From assembly GCA_039995105.1 (NCBI GenBank), contig CP146203.1, forward strand, positions 3,224,001-3,288,000: a stretch of 64,000 nt of DNA, read 5' to 3'. The translations under genes and the position numbers were made by a program. This DNA is from Jonesiaceae bacterium BS-20 (GTDB lineage: Bacteria > Actinomycetota > Actinomycetes > Actinomycetales > Cellulomonadaceae). Shown here one piece after another: positions 43,667 through 52,098 of this stretch (the stretch's first letter is position 1; each line of letters begins with the position of its first letter). The notes beneath the pieces were generated by a model that saw only the letters and a list, made by a program, of their open reading frames with translations, ran no database searches and had not been told where the DNA came from.

Positions 43667-44362
43667 ATGGATGCTATTTTCATGTTTGGCGTGATTGTTG
43701 CGGGCTTTATCGCATTTGCTATTTGGGGTTCAAAACTCAACAAGAAGCGTCAGGCGGAGCTTGCTGCATGGGCGCAGGACCGTGGCTGGGAATACGCTAG
43801 GGAAGACCGCTCTCTTGTTCAGAGATGGCCTGTGGCGCCATTTAGTTTGGGGCGCAGGAATAGGCCAAGCGCCAAGAACGTGTTGTGGGGGCCAACGACA
43901 TCTCAGCAGGGGCAGGTCAGGCAGGCGTTGAGTTTCACCTATCAATATGAGGTGCGAAGCGGTTCCGGTGACGACAGCTCCTCGACTTCGTATCCGCACC
44001 ATGTCACCTGTATTTTCTTGGGTCAGACCACACCGGTTTTAGAGATCAGTCCAGAAACTTTCAGCGCAAAGATCTCCAAGGCTCTAGGCGGTCAAGATAT
44101 CCAGTTTGAGTCGGAGGCATTCAATAAGAGGTGGCGGGTGGAGGCGCAGAACCTAAAGTTCGCCCACGCTATTATCAATCCGCAAATGATGGAGCACCTC
44201 ATGCATCCGCAATTTGGTGGAGTGAGTTTTGCGTTCGCGGGGGACTGCGTTCTAGTCTTCAATAACAGGCCACTAGACGTCGTGGCGGTAGATCCGATGC
44301 TCGCAATCTGCCATGACTTCATCGATAGGATCCCGTCCTATGTTTTGGAAGATTTCTCCTGA
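43667..44362 (+). CDS. DUF3137-like membrane protein, paralogue 3
   Basis: The third copy has 231 residues: an N-terminal helix (AIFMFGVIVAGFIAFAIWG), KLNKKRQAELAAWAQDRGWEYAREDR, then YQYEVRSGSGDDSSSTSYPHHV, LGGQDIQFESEAFNKRWRV and FAHAIINPQMMEHL. GGAG seven bases before the ATG supports the start. It lies after pyrE and is separated from it by a terminator, so it has its own promoter. Function is unknown. Confidence 0.8.
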   Translation: MDAIFMFGVIVAGFIAFAIWGSKLNKKRQAELAAWAQDRGWEYAREDRSLVQRWPVAPFSLGRRNRPSAKNVLWGPTTSQQGQVRQALSFTYQYEVRSGSGDDSSSTSYPHHVTCIFLGQTTPVLEISPETFSAKISKALGGQDIQFESEAFNKRWRVEAQNLKFAHAIINPQMMEHLMHPQFGGVSFAFAGDCVLVFNNRPLDVVAVDPMLAICHDFIDRIPSYVLEDFS

Positions 44363-44563
44363 ACTGGTTTTGGCATCCCAGGGTAAGCCCAGCCAAACTT
44401 GGTAGTGAAGCCAGAGTCTTGGAGATCCCGGTGCCCAAAAATCGCCTGACTTTGAAAAAGTCCGATATGGCCGGGTCTAGGGCATTCGGACAAGAGGTGA
44501 AGGGCCTATTAGGTCACGCCGATGTTGCCTAATTAATCACACACTAGTGTCAGAAAACCAAGA

Positions 44564-44583
44564 ATCCGCAGAATCATGCGGAT
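44564..44583. other. Hairpin in the intergenic region before the HtaA-like gene
   Basis: ATCCGCA and TGCGGAT form a 7-bp stem with a 6-base loop, about 200 bases after the previous stop and 35 before the iron box. It may belong to an upstream terminator or a regulatory structure. The rest of the 379-base gap up to the HtaA-like gene holds the iron box and no convincing gene. Confidence 0.4.
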
Positions 44584-44617
44584 CTCGGGCAATAGGACGC
44601 TGCCCAGCTTCCGGTAT

Positions 44618-44636
44618 TTAGGTAAGCCTTACCTTG
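44618..44636 (+). promoter_or_regulatory. DtxR/IdeR-type iron box upstream of the HtaA-like gene
   Basis: TTAGGTAAGCCTTACCTTG matches the consensus TTAGGTTAGGCTAACCTAA at 14 of 19 positions and contains a perfect 7-bp palindrome (AGGTAAG-C-CTTACCT). It lies about 105 bases upstream of the HtaA-like start, where an iron-bound DtxR/IdeR would repress. Confidence 0.7.
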
Positions 44637-44741
44637 CTTAAATGCCCCGGTGGCCCATAAAGTCGCAGAGGAAGTAAGTGACTCAAGAAACTTTTGAGTC
44701 ATCACCCAGCGCAAAAGCGCCAAAACTCTGGAGAACTTTCT

Positions 44742-47700
44742 GTGTTCACCCAAATCCGAAAGAGAGCCCGCCGCTCTCTGGCCGCGTTAACCGCGACCGT
44801 TTTATTTGCCGGAGTGACCGTCGCGGGGGCAGCGATACCCGCGGCCGCTGAGGTTGCACCGCCTGCAACCGCGGCACCCGTATTGACGGTTACCCCCGGT
44901 GAGATTGACGACGTGACCAAGGAAGTGACGCTGAATGTTAGCGGAACCGGTTATGTTGGCGATGGTGCGGTAAGCGGTGCTTACATTCTTGTTGGTGGTC
45001 TTGACGTTTGGACGCCGGGTTCCGGGCCGCTGAAGGCCGATGGTTGGGTTGCCCAAGATTGGGTCCAAGCCAGCCGAATCAAGGACGGCGTTTTCACTAC
45101 CGCAGTGAAGATTCCTGCGAATAGCTTTGATGCGGGTCAGACCTACCAGGTTGCCTCGAGTGCGGCGCACGGTTTGTCAGCTTCAAACCGCACTCTGGAT
45201 GCCCAAGCCAAGTTCACAACCAAAGCCGAGGTAATTCCAGAGCCTGAGGCGCCTGCCGCAGACGCTGTGGTGACGGTATCTAAATCGACCGGTTTGAATC
45301 CAGACGGTGAGACCATTACGGTCACAGGCTCCGGCTTCTTGCCTGCCGCTGATGGTGCAACTACGGGTGCTCGTCCGCCTCTTGCTGGCAAGTTCACCGG
45401 TGCGTATGTAGTGCTTGGTGACTTTGCTGATGTTTGGAAGCCTTCTGACAAGGCGCCGTCGAGCGCACGTAAGGCGCTGAGCCAGTTCTGGGCGGTTCCT
45501 GCCGAGAGCGTTAACACGATTGGCGGAGCCAATGCGGGTGCCGTTGAACTGAAGGCTGACGGTACGTTCAGTGTTGAGTTCGAGGTCAAAAAAGATACTG
45601 AAATTGCAGGCAACCTTGGTATTTACACTTACGCTGCCGGTGGTTCTACATACGCTCAGTTTGAGACCTACACACCACTGAACTTCGCTGAGGTTGAAGA
45701 GCCAGAAGCTCCAGTGGTACCTGAAGTGCAGGCTTCCAAGACGGCTGGTTTGAACCCTGACGGTGAGACCATTACGGTCACAGGCTCCGGCTTCTTGCCT
45801 GCCGCTGATGGTGCAACTACGGGTGCTCGTCCGCCTCTTGCTGGCAAGTTCACCGGTGCGTATGTAGTGCTTGGTGACTTTGCTGATGTTTGGAAGCCTT
45901 CTGACAAGGCACCGTCGAGCGCACGTAAGGCGCTGAGCCAGTTCTGGGCGGTTCCTGCCGAGAGCGTTAACACGATTGGCGGAGCCAATGCGGGCGCCGT
46001 TGAATTGAAGGCTGACGGTACGTTCAGGGTTGAGTTCGAGGTCAAGAAGGGTGCAGAGATCGCCGGTAACCTCGGTATCTACACTTACTCGGGTGGCGGA
46101 GCGGTTTACGCACCATTTGAAACCTACACGCCACTAGCTTTTGCGGACAGTAGCGAGCCTGAGGTTCCAATAGATCCTGAGGTTCCCTCCAAGGCGGACC
46201 CAAAACTCACGGTTACGCCCGGTGAGATTGCTGATGTAACTAAGGAGAACACGCTTACTGTTTCCGGCACCGGCTACGGTGGTGACGGCGCAAAGATGGG
46301 TGCCTACGTAGTTGTGGGAGACAAGAGCATTTGGACTCCTGGCTCAGGTCAGCCACTTGTGGCTGATGGTTGGGCAGTTCTAGCGTGGGTGCCTGCCAAC
46401 CAGATTGTGGACGGCAAGTTCACCGTTTCAGTTAAGGTCCCAGCCAAGTCACTTGAAGGCGGCCAGGAATACCAGGTCGCTACCAGTGCGGCGCACCAGC
46501 TATCAGCGACTGACCGCACCCTCGATGCTCAGGCGTTGTTCACCACCAAGAAGACCGCAGGTGGGGATCCGGCTCCAAAGCCTACCCCGGATCCAAAGCC
46601 AAAGCCGGAGCCAGCTCCGCAGGCGGGGAACCTCCAGTGGGGGATTGACAAGACCTTTGTGGACTACATCCCAGGTTCTATTGCCAAGGGAAAGATTGAA
46701 GTTTCAGGTGGCGCTACCTTTGCCAATGGGCTCTTCAACTTCCCACAAGATGGTAAGGCAACTGCAGGCACCGGAACCGCTAAGTTCTACGGAAACGTTG
46801 CATTCAGCGGACACAATGGTGCCCTCGATTCCCAGTTCGGTGCTCTCAAGCTCAAATTCCTAGGCAACAACAAGGCGGAGCTTTGGGGAACCGTGACCGC
46901 GAACTCAATGAGTGGTGAGAGCCTGCTGAAGAACGCCAAGGTTGTCATTGCCAAGGTTGACCTAAAGCCGGCCGTGACCAACAAAGACAAGTCGGTTTCC
47001 TACACTTCAAACGGAGTGACGCTGACCGCGGATGGCGCTAAGGCGTTTGGTAACTACTACGGCGCGGGGCAAAAAGTCTCTGAGCTGAGCTTCACCGTTG
47101 GTGCACCGGCAAAGGAACAGGTGACGCCACCAAAGGACGTAACCCCAAAGCCCGGCAACAAGGCCCCGGAAAACCCTAAGGGGCCTGGCAACGGGGCGGT
47201 AACCGCCCCGGAAGTTACCGGAAAGCAGCCTGAAGTTTGTGTTGCTCGCGCCGTATCCGGTGCGACCATGAACTGGAACTTCAAGTCCAGCTTTGTTAAG
47301 TACGTTGGTGGGCTCAGCGACGGGAAGATCTCGGCCCCTGGTGTTTCACGGGGCAGCGGGTTTACTTGGTCGGGTGGCTCCGGTAAGTACAACGAGGCCG
47401 CCAGCAAGGGGCTGATTAACTTTGGTGGAACTGTTCAATTCTCCGGCCACGCCGGTGTCATGGACGCCAAGTTCTCCAACATGCGTGTGCAGTTCCTCGG
47501 AGCAAACAGTGCGGCTCTGCTTGCTGATGTGGTTTCTAACGACATGAACGGCAAGCCAATCACCATGAACGGCACGCAGATTGCGACCATTTCCCTTGGC
47601 GGTAAGAAGGCGACCTCCGGCAGCACCGTTACCTGGTCAAACGCACCGGTTACGCTGACTTCAGCGGGCGTCAAGGCGTTTGGTGGTTTTTACAACGCTG

Positions 47701-47900
47701 GCGAGGCGCTGGACCCAATCACTGTCTCAGCAACACTCGGTGCCAACACCAACTGTGACACCAGCACGGGAACTCTCGCGGCGACCGGTCTGTCTGAGCA
47801 GACCACGGGTGTTGTTGGAATTGCAATCGCATTCCTAGCCGCGGGAGCCGCAGTTCTTGTGGTGGCCAACCGCCGCAAGCTGGCACCAGTACGCAAGTAG
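44742..47900 (+). CDS. HtaA-type heme-binding surface protein with sortase signal
   Basis: This is a 1052-residue secreted wall protein. A signal peptide (about 1-38) is followed by module A (about 46-161, VTPGEIDDVTKEVTL), two near-identical B modules (about 175-316 and 329-468), a second A module (about 486-604), a Pro/Lys linker and two HtaA domains (about 629-783 and 833-1000). The HtaA copies carry the Tyr and His of the family in VDYIPGS/FSGHNGALD and VKYVGG/FSGHAGVMD. At the end LAATG, a hydrophobic helix and NRRKLAPVRK form a class-E-like sortase signal. GTG 44742 has GGAG eight bases upstream; a TTG 48 bases earlier has none. The iron box and family point to heme capture for iron. 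Confidence 0.9.
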   Translation: MFTQIRKRARRSLAALTATVLFAGVTVAGAAIPAAAEVAPPATAAPVLTVTPGEIDDVTKEVTLNVSGTGYVGDGAVSGAYILVGGLDVWTPGSGPLKADGWVAQDWVQASRIKDGVFTTAVKIPANSFDAGQTYQVASSAAHGLSASNRTLDAQAKFTTKAEVIPEPEAPAADAVVTVSKSTGLNPDGETITVTGSGFLPAADGATTGARPPLAGKFTGAYVVLGDFADVWKPSDKAPSSARKALSQFWAVPAESVNTIGGANAGAVELKADGTFSVEFEVKKDTEIAGNLGIYTYAAGGSTYAQFETYTPLNFAEVEEPEAPVVPEVQASKTAGLNPDGETITVTGSGFLPAADGATTGARPPLAGKFTGAYVVLGDFADVWKPSDKAPSSARKALSQFWAVPAESVNTIGGANAGAVELKADGTFRVEFEVKKGAEIAGNLGIYTYSGGGAVYAPFETYTPLAFADSSEPEVPIDPEVPSKADPKLTVTPGEIADVTKENTLTVSGTGYGGDGAKMGAYVVVGDKSIWTPGSGQPLVADGWAVLAWVPANQIVDGKFTVSVKVPAKSLEGGQEYQVATSAAHQLSATDRTLDAQALFTTKKTAGGDPAPKPTPDPKPKPEPAPQAGNLQWGIDKTFVDYIPGSIAKGKIEVSGGATFANGLFNFPQDGKATAGTGTAKFYGNVAFSGHNGALDSQFGALKLKFLGNNKAELWGTVTANSMSGESLLKNAKVVIAKVDLKPAVTNKDKSVSYTSNGVTLTADGAKAFGNYYGAGQKVSELSFTVGAPAKEQVTPPKDVTPKPGNKAPENPKGPGNGAVTAPEVTGKQPEVCVARAVSGATMNWNFKSSFVKYVGGLSDGKISAPGVSRGSGFTWSGGSGKYNEAASKGLINFGGTVQFSGHAGVMDAKFSNMRVQFLGANSAALLADVVSNDMNGKPITMNGTQIATISLGGKKATSGSTVTWSNAPVTLTSAGVKAFGGFYNAGEALDPITVSATLGANTNCDTSTGTLAATGLSEQTTGVVGIAIAFLAAGAAVLVVANRRKLAPVRK
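45303..46026 (+). repeat. Near-identical 268-bp direct repeats inside the HtaA-like gene
   Basis: Bases 45303-45570 and 45759-46026, offset by 456 bp (152 codons), differ at only a few positions by eye. They encode the two B modules (TITVTGSGFLPAADGATTGA...). The identity at DNA level, including synonymous positions, points to a recent duplication or to gene conversion. Confidence 0.85.
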
Positions 47901-47938
47901 TAAGGACTAAGGGCTCCAGCTAGCCTGAGCGTTCAACC

Positions 47939-47983
47939 AAAAAGTTTGGCTCCACTGAATCCTCGGTGGAGCCAAACTTTTTT
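47939..47983 (+). terminator. Rho-independent terminator after the HtaA-like gene
   Basis: AAAAAGTTTGGCTCCAC and GTGGAGCCAAACTTTTTT pair around a 10-base loop and end in a T6 run. It starts 39 bases after the stop. Confidence 0.92.
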
Positions 47984-48039
47984 GCTATTTCTCGATGCCT
48001 AACACAGTCGCGGCACCCGCTCAGTGAACTTGGGGTGGG

Positions 48040-48813
48040 TTAGATCAGTTCAATCAGATCTGCAATGGAATCACGGATGTGGCTGGGGCGGAATGGGAAG
48101 TTGTCCACTTCTTCGGCTTGGGTGGATCCAGTGAGCACCAAGAAAGTCTGGAGCCCGGCTTCGATTCCAGCAACGACGTCGGTGTCCATGCGATCACCAA
48201 TCATCGCGGTGGTTTCAGAATGAGCATCAATTCGGTTGAGTGCCGAGCGGAACATCATAGGATTTGGTTTACCCACAAAGTACGGCTCGCGGCCCGTTGC
48301 GCGGGTAATCATAGCAGCCACTGCGCCGGTAGCGGGCAGTGGACCTTCAAGTGATGGGCCGGTGGCATCCGGGTTGGTCGCAATGAAACGGGCGCCGTCG
48401 CTGATGAGGCGAATTGCCTTGGTGATGGCCTCGAACGAGTATGTCCGGGTCTCACCAAGCACTACGTAGTCGGGGGCGGTCTCCGTCATGGTGTATCCGG
48501 CTTCATACAGGGCGGTGGTCAACCCAGCCTCACCAATAACGTAGGCGGAACCGTTTGGAATTTGGTCGGCACAGAACTGCGCGGTGGCAAGAGCTGAGGT
48601 CCAGATCGCTGCCTCTGGCACCTCAAGGCCCGAGGCCAGGAGGCGGGCGCTCAGGTCACGGGGAGTGTAGATGGAGTTGTTGGTCAGCACCAAGAAGGGA
48701 CGCTCAAGGTCCCGCAACTTCTTGATGAACTCGGGTGCCCCAGGGATGGCATTACCCTCATGGACCAAAACGCCGTCCATATCCGTCAACCAAGATCGAA
48801 TTTCACGTGTCAC
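48040..48813 (-). CDS. HAD-IIA hydrolase (NagD-like phosphatase)
   Basis: The 257-residue sugar/nucleotide phosphatase shows the HAD motif I WLTDMDGVLVHEGNAIPGA, motif II FLVLTNNSIY and motif IV ATMIGDRMDTDVVAGIEAG (C-terminal Asp cluster). Between them lies the C2-type cap (about 70-190), which marks the NagD/class IIA group. Substrates could be UMP, GMP or sugar phosphates. The GTG start at 48813 has GGGAA upstream. It converges on the HtaA-like gene, whose terminator lies between. Confidence 0.88.
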   Translation of the reverse strand: MTREIRSWLTDMDGVLVHEGNAIPGAPEFIKKLRDLERPFLVLTNNSIYTPRDLSARLLASGLEVPEAAIWTSALATAQFCADQIPNGSAYVIGEAGLTTALYEAGYTMTETAPDYVVLGETRTYSFEAITKAIRLISDGARFIATNPDATGPSLEGPLPATGAVAAMITRATGREPYFVGKPNPMMFRSALNRIDAHSETTAMIGDRMDTDVVAGIEAGLQTFLVLTGSTQAEEVDNFPFRPSHIRDSIADLIELI

Positions 48814-48855
48814 TGTATTCCCTTTACCACTAGCAGGCCATTATGGCGGATTCGG

Positions 48856-49527
48856 TTATGCAGGGGTTCGTCTACTGCTGAGCCAGCCCCTGCCTACCTC
48901 AATGATCACAGGTAGGACCGAAATAAACACGATCGCAACCAGAATAATCTCAATATTGGCGTGCACAAACGGTATTTGTCCCAAGAAGTACCCAAGCACG
49001 GTTACTCCAACGCCCCAAAGCAGTGCGCCAATTACGTTGTAGGAAATAAAATGCCGGTACGGCATTTTTCCAATTCCAGCGGCAACGGGAGCATATGTGC
49101 GAACGATTGGCACAAAACGCGCCAAGATAATGGTGCGGCCCCCGTAGCGATCAAAGAACTCATTGGTCTTGGTGATGTATACCTGTTTGAAAATGCGGGA
49201 GTCAGGCCGGTTGAAGATCCTGGGGCCAGCCTTGTTGCCAATGAAGTAAGCAACCTGATCTCCGGCAAAAGCTGCAAAAAATAGCAGTGTGCAGAGCAGC
49301 CAAAGCGGAAAGTTGAGGTCGCCAAGAGCAACGAGCATGCCTGCAGTAAAGAGTAGAGAGTCGCCGGGCAAGAATGGAAACAGCAGCCCCGTCTCAATGA
49401 AAACTATCGCGATAATGCCAATCAATGCGTAAGTTCCAAAAGAGTTGATGAGGTGGTCGGCATTTAGCCAAGCAGGGCCCAACGCCTGAACGGATCCGCC
49501 AATGGCGGCAAGTTTGAATGGGATCAC
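48856..49527 (-). CDS. DedA-family membrane protein
   Basis: The 223-residue inner-membrane protein shows the DedA/SNARE-associated core: FIETGLLFPFLPGDSLLFTAG, the conserved Arg segment GGRTIILARFVPIVRTYAPV and AAGIGKMPYRHFISYN. About five to six helices are visible. Family members act as phospholipid or undecaprenyl-phosphate flippases linked to envelope and proton homeostasis; which lipid is used here is not known. It lies 42 bases upstream of the HAD gene, on the same strand. Confidence 0.9.
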   Translation of the reverse strand: MIPFKLAAIGGSVQALGPAWLNADHLINSFGTYALIGIIAIVFIETGLLFPFLPGDSLLFTAGMLVALGDLNFPLWLLCTLLFFAAFAGDQVAYFIGNKAGPRIFNRPDSRIFKQVYITKTNEFFDRYGGRTIILARFVPIVRTYAPVAAGIGKMPYRHFISYNVIGALLWGVGVTVLGYFLGQIPFVHANIEIILVAIVFISVLPVIIEVGRGWLSSRRTPA

Positions 49528-50082
49528 TATCGAAACAATACTCGGTCTAGGTGTCTTGCGTTTGCTCAGATAGTGAAGAACTTAGTGGCGTGCGGAAAAG
49601 TCTTGAGAAGGTAAGTGGCTATTCGAATCATCCTAGGCGTTCCTGTCAAGAGTCTCTTGACGATTGCCAGGTCGTCAATCTAAGTTTGACGCATTAATCA
49701 AGTGATGCATAAATCCGACCGTATTCGACGAGCATTCAAGGTGTCGGTCGTGGTGGTGCTGGCTGCAGAGGTTTCTACGCGCTTCGTTGGGGATGTCATT
49801 TCGAAGTTTGCGCTCTTATTCGCGTTTGTGATCGCGTTGCTCTTGACACTTGGTTGCGGGGCTATCTAGACAAAAGGCGGGCTGCTGCCAATGCGAAGGA
49901 TGGCCTCTCATGCAATCCGGGTGATGAGCGATGAGCCTGGCACCATCAAATGACTGGCGGCAATTAGCGGCAAAGTTGGCTCAACTCAATATCAGCCGGC
50001 GCCAGACGAGGGCTGGCAAGAAGTGACGAGCCGTTTTCCGGATCAGTTTTATGCTCGGACGATTGAGCGTTAGCAGGTCATT
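49528..50082. other. Gene-poor gap with ORF fragments beside the arsenic genes
   Basis: No complete gene of ordinary size is found in these 555 bases. They hold one 54-codon ORF (49705-49869) and, just before the arsC stop, an open stretch ending in QYQPAPDEGWQEVTSRFPDQ with no start. They may be remnants of genes lost when the arsenic cassette arrived. Confidence 0.55.
49705..49869 (+). CDS. Possible small membrane protein (54 residues)
   Basis: ATG to TAG encodes 54 residues starting MHKSDRIRRAFKVS, with a basic N-terminus, a hydrophobic patch (VSVVVVLAA) and a C-terminal helix (FALLFAFVIALLLTLGCGAI). There is no clear ribosome-binding site and no neighbour in the same unit. It may be a real small membrane protein or the remnant of a longer gene. 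Confidence 0.3.
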   Translation: MHKSDRIRRAFKVSVVVVLAAEVSTRFVGDVISKFALLFAFVIALLLTLGCGAI

Positions 50083-50502
50083 TTAGCTTTCCTGATCGGC
50101 GAGTAGCTCGCCAATAAGAGTCTCTACCCGGGCGCGAATATCGTCGCGGATTGGACGCACTGTCTCGATTCCTTGGCCCGCAGGATCTTCCAGTTCCCAA
50201 TCCTCGTATCGCTTGCCCGGGAAGATGGGGCACGTGTCGCCGCAACCCATGGTGATGACAACGTCGGATTCCTTGACCGCTTCGGTGGTCAGGATCTTAG
50301 GGACCTCGGCAGACATGTCGATGCCTAACTCGGCCATCGCTGCCGTGGCTGCGAGATTTACGGCGTCAGCGGGAGCGGATCCGGCGGACCGGACCTCGAT
50401 TCTTCCTGCGGATAGGTGATTGAGGAAGGCCGCGGCCATCTGGGAACGGCCCGCGTTATGCACGCAGACAAAGAGAACCGAAGATTTTGTGCTGGTGATC
50501 AT
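50083..50502 (-). CDS. arsC: Arsenate reductase (LMW-phosphatase type)
   Basis: The enzyme reduces arsenate to arsenite, which the adjacent Acr3 pump exports. The 139-residue sequence begins with the phosphatase loop VCVHNAGRSQMAAAF (Cys-x5-Arg). It contains GCGDTCPIFPGKRYEDW with the Cys pair and WELEDPAG with the catalytic Asp. This is the thioredoxin- or mycothiol-linked LMW-PTP class. The ATG overlaps the acr3 stop by four bases, so the two are translationally coupled. Confidence 0.93.
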   Translation of the reverse strand: MITSTKSSVLFVCVHNAGRSQMAAAFLNHLSAGRIEVRSAGSAPADAVNLAATAAMAELGIDMSAEVPKILTTEAVKESDVVITMGCGDTCPIFPGKRYEDWELEDPAGQGIETVRPIRDDIRARVETLIGELLADQES

Positions 50503-51596
50503 GCTGCGTCCTTACTTGGCAGTACTTGGGTGGAGGTGAAGTATTTGCGGGACCATAGGGCTACATAAACAAGTGCTACAAGCAGTGGAACCTCGATCAG
50601 CGGCCCAACAACCCCTGCTAGGGCTTGTCCGCTTGTGACTCCAAAGGTTGCAATCGCTACTGCTATAGCGAGTTCAAAGTTGTTGCTGGCGGCGGTAAAC
50701 GCCAGTGATGTTGTGCGTTCATAGCCCATGCCTAAGCCCTTGCCAATGAGCATTGAGGCGCCAAAGGTCACCACGAAGTAGACCAATAGAGGCAGTGCGA
50801 TCCGGACCACGTCTAAGGGCTTAGCGATGATGCGGTCTCCCTGGAGGGCAAACAGTAAGACAATTGTGAAAAGTAGGCCGTACAGGGCCAACGGTCCGAT
50901 CTTGGGTAGGAATTTGCTCTCGTACCATTGGCGCCCCTTGAACTTTTCTCCGTATGTACGGGTGAGAAATCCGGCCACTAACGGGATGCCAAGGAACACA
51001 AGAACGGAAAGAGTAATTGTCCAAATTGAGAAGTCGGCGCTCGTAGTGGATAGGCCCAGCCAGCCGGGAAGGGCTTGTAGGTAGAACCAGCCCAGTGCGC
51101 CGAACGCAAACACTTGGAAAATGGAGTTAATGGCGACTAGTACTGCGGTTGCCTCGCGGTCCCCGCAGGCCAAGTCGTTCCAAATGAAGACCATGGCGAT
51201 GCACCGGGCTAGGCCAACGATGATGAGACCGGTCCGGTACTCGGGGAGGTCGGGCAGGAAGGTCCAAGCGAGGATGAACATGAAGGCCGGTGCCATCACC
51301 CAATTGATCACCAGGGAAGTGATCATGAGTCGTTTGTCGCTGAGCACGTGGCGGGTCTCGTTGTACCGAACCTTAGCCAACACCGGATACATCATGACTA
51401 GAAGACCCAGGGCGATGGGCGCAGAGATGCCGGCGACCTGAATTGACTCCAGCGCCACGCCAAGTCCGGGGATGAACCGCCCGAGTGCGAGGCCAAGGGC
51501 CATAGCGGCTAGAATCCACACGGCTAAATAGCGATCTAGGGTGGATAGTTTGGCGGCGAGGTGACCCGCATCAGTGGGTGTTGAGGTGGTTGTCAC
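50499..51596 (-). CDS. acr3: Arsenite efflux transporter, ACR3 family
   Basis: The 365-residue permease has about ten helices. It follows the ACR3 type: GLARCIAMVFIWNDLACGDREATAVLVAINS contains the essential Cys and the family core, and GMGYERTTSLAFTAASNNFELAIAVA is also diagnostic. It expels arsenite made by ArsC. Transcribed away from arsR, it starts with GTG at 51596, with GGAG about ten bases upstream. The intergenic segment carries a probable ArsR operator. Confidence 0.93.
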   Translation of the reverse strand: MTTTSTPTDAGHLAAKLSTLDRYLAVWILAAMALGLALGRFIPGLGVALESIQVAGISAPIALGLLVMMYPVLAKVRYNETRHVLSDKRLMITSLVINWVMAPAFMFILAWTFLPDLPEYRTGLIIVGLARCIAMVFIWNDLACGDREATAVLVAINSIFQVFAFGALGWFYLQALPGWLGLSTTSADFSIWTITLSVLVFLGIPLVAGFLTRTYGEKFKGRQWYESKFLPKIGPLALYGLLFTIVLLFALQGDRIIAKPLDVVRIALPLLVYFVVTFGASMLIGKGLGMGYERTTSLAFTAASNNFELAIAVAIATFGVTSGQALAGVVGPLIEVPLLVALVYVALWSRKYFTSTQVLPSKDAA

Positions 51597-51620
51597 GGTG
51601 AATTGTCTCCGAACTAAGAT

Positions 51621-51636
51621 ATCGACGAACTTCGAT
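51621..51636. promoter_or_regulatory. Probable ArsR operator
   Basis: ATCGACGAACTTCGAT is a 5-bp inverted repeat (ATCGA-N6-TCGAT) resembling the ATCAA-N6-TTGAT layout of ArsR sites, located between the divergent acr3 and arsR genes. A second TATCGATGATT half-like copy follows at 51657. Confidence 0.55.
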
Positions 51637-51762
51637 GTCTTGAGTATGCTTGCATGTATCGATGATTGTCAATCTCTCAATAAGAGTGTGAAGGTATAGA
51701 GTGGTAGGTTTGCGTCCACGTCGGCATTCACCGGGATATTTGAGGAAATGGGCTAGGTTTCT

Positions 51763-52098
51763 ATGCAAGATATAGAGGCAACACGTTGTTTGCCCTCGTC
51801 GGGTAAAGGCGCGTTGCGCGCTGCCGATGCGCAAGCCTTGGCTTTGCGCTTTAAGGCGCTCGCAGACCCCAATAGGTTGCAAATCTTGTCAATCATTTCG
51901 TCATCTCCTGAGGCTGAGACTTGTGTTTGTGACTTATCTGAGCCGCTAAACCTAGGTCAGTCCACGGTTTCCCATCACCTCAAGATTATGGTCGAGGCTG
52001 GTTTGCTCAACCGCGAGAAGCGTGGCGTATGGGCCTACTACTCTGTAATTCCGGGCGCGATCGAAGCGCTCACAGCGACCCTGGCTCCAAAGAACTGA
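51763..52098 (+). CDS. arsR: ArsR/SmtB-family arsenic-responsive repressor
   Basis: The 111-residue winged-helix repressor has the arsenite-binding cysteines in ETCVCDLSEPLNL. The recognition helix is LGQSTVSHHLKIMVEAGLL, and GVWAYYSV forms the wing. It controls the divergent acr3-arsC genes. ATG has AGG six bases upstream. Its 3' part (51952-52098) overlaps, on the other strand, the tail of the truncated transporter gene, which marks the insertion junction. Confidence 0.93.
   Translation: MQDIEATRCLPSSGKGALRAADAQALALRFKALADPNRLQILSIISSSPEAETCVCDLSEPLNLGQSTVSHHLKIMVEAGLLNREKRGVWAYYSVIPGAIEALTATLAPKN

Noticed and set aside
45143-46045. Two similar minus-strand frames within the HtaA-like gene
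   Set aside because: They are only the antisense images of the duplicated B modules and inherit their similarity from that repeat.
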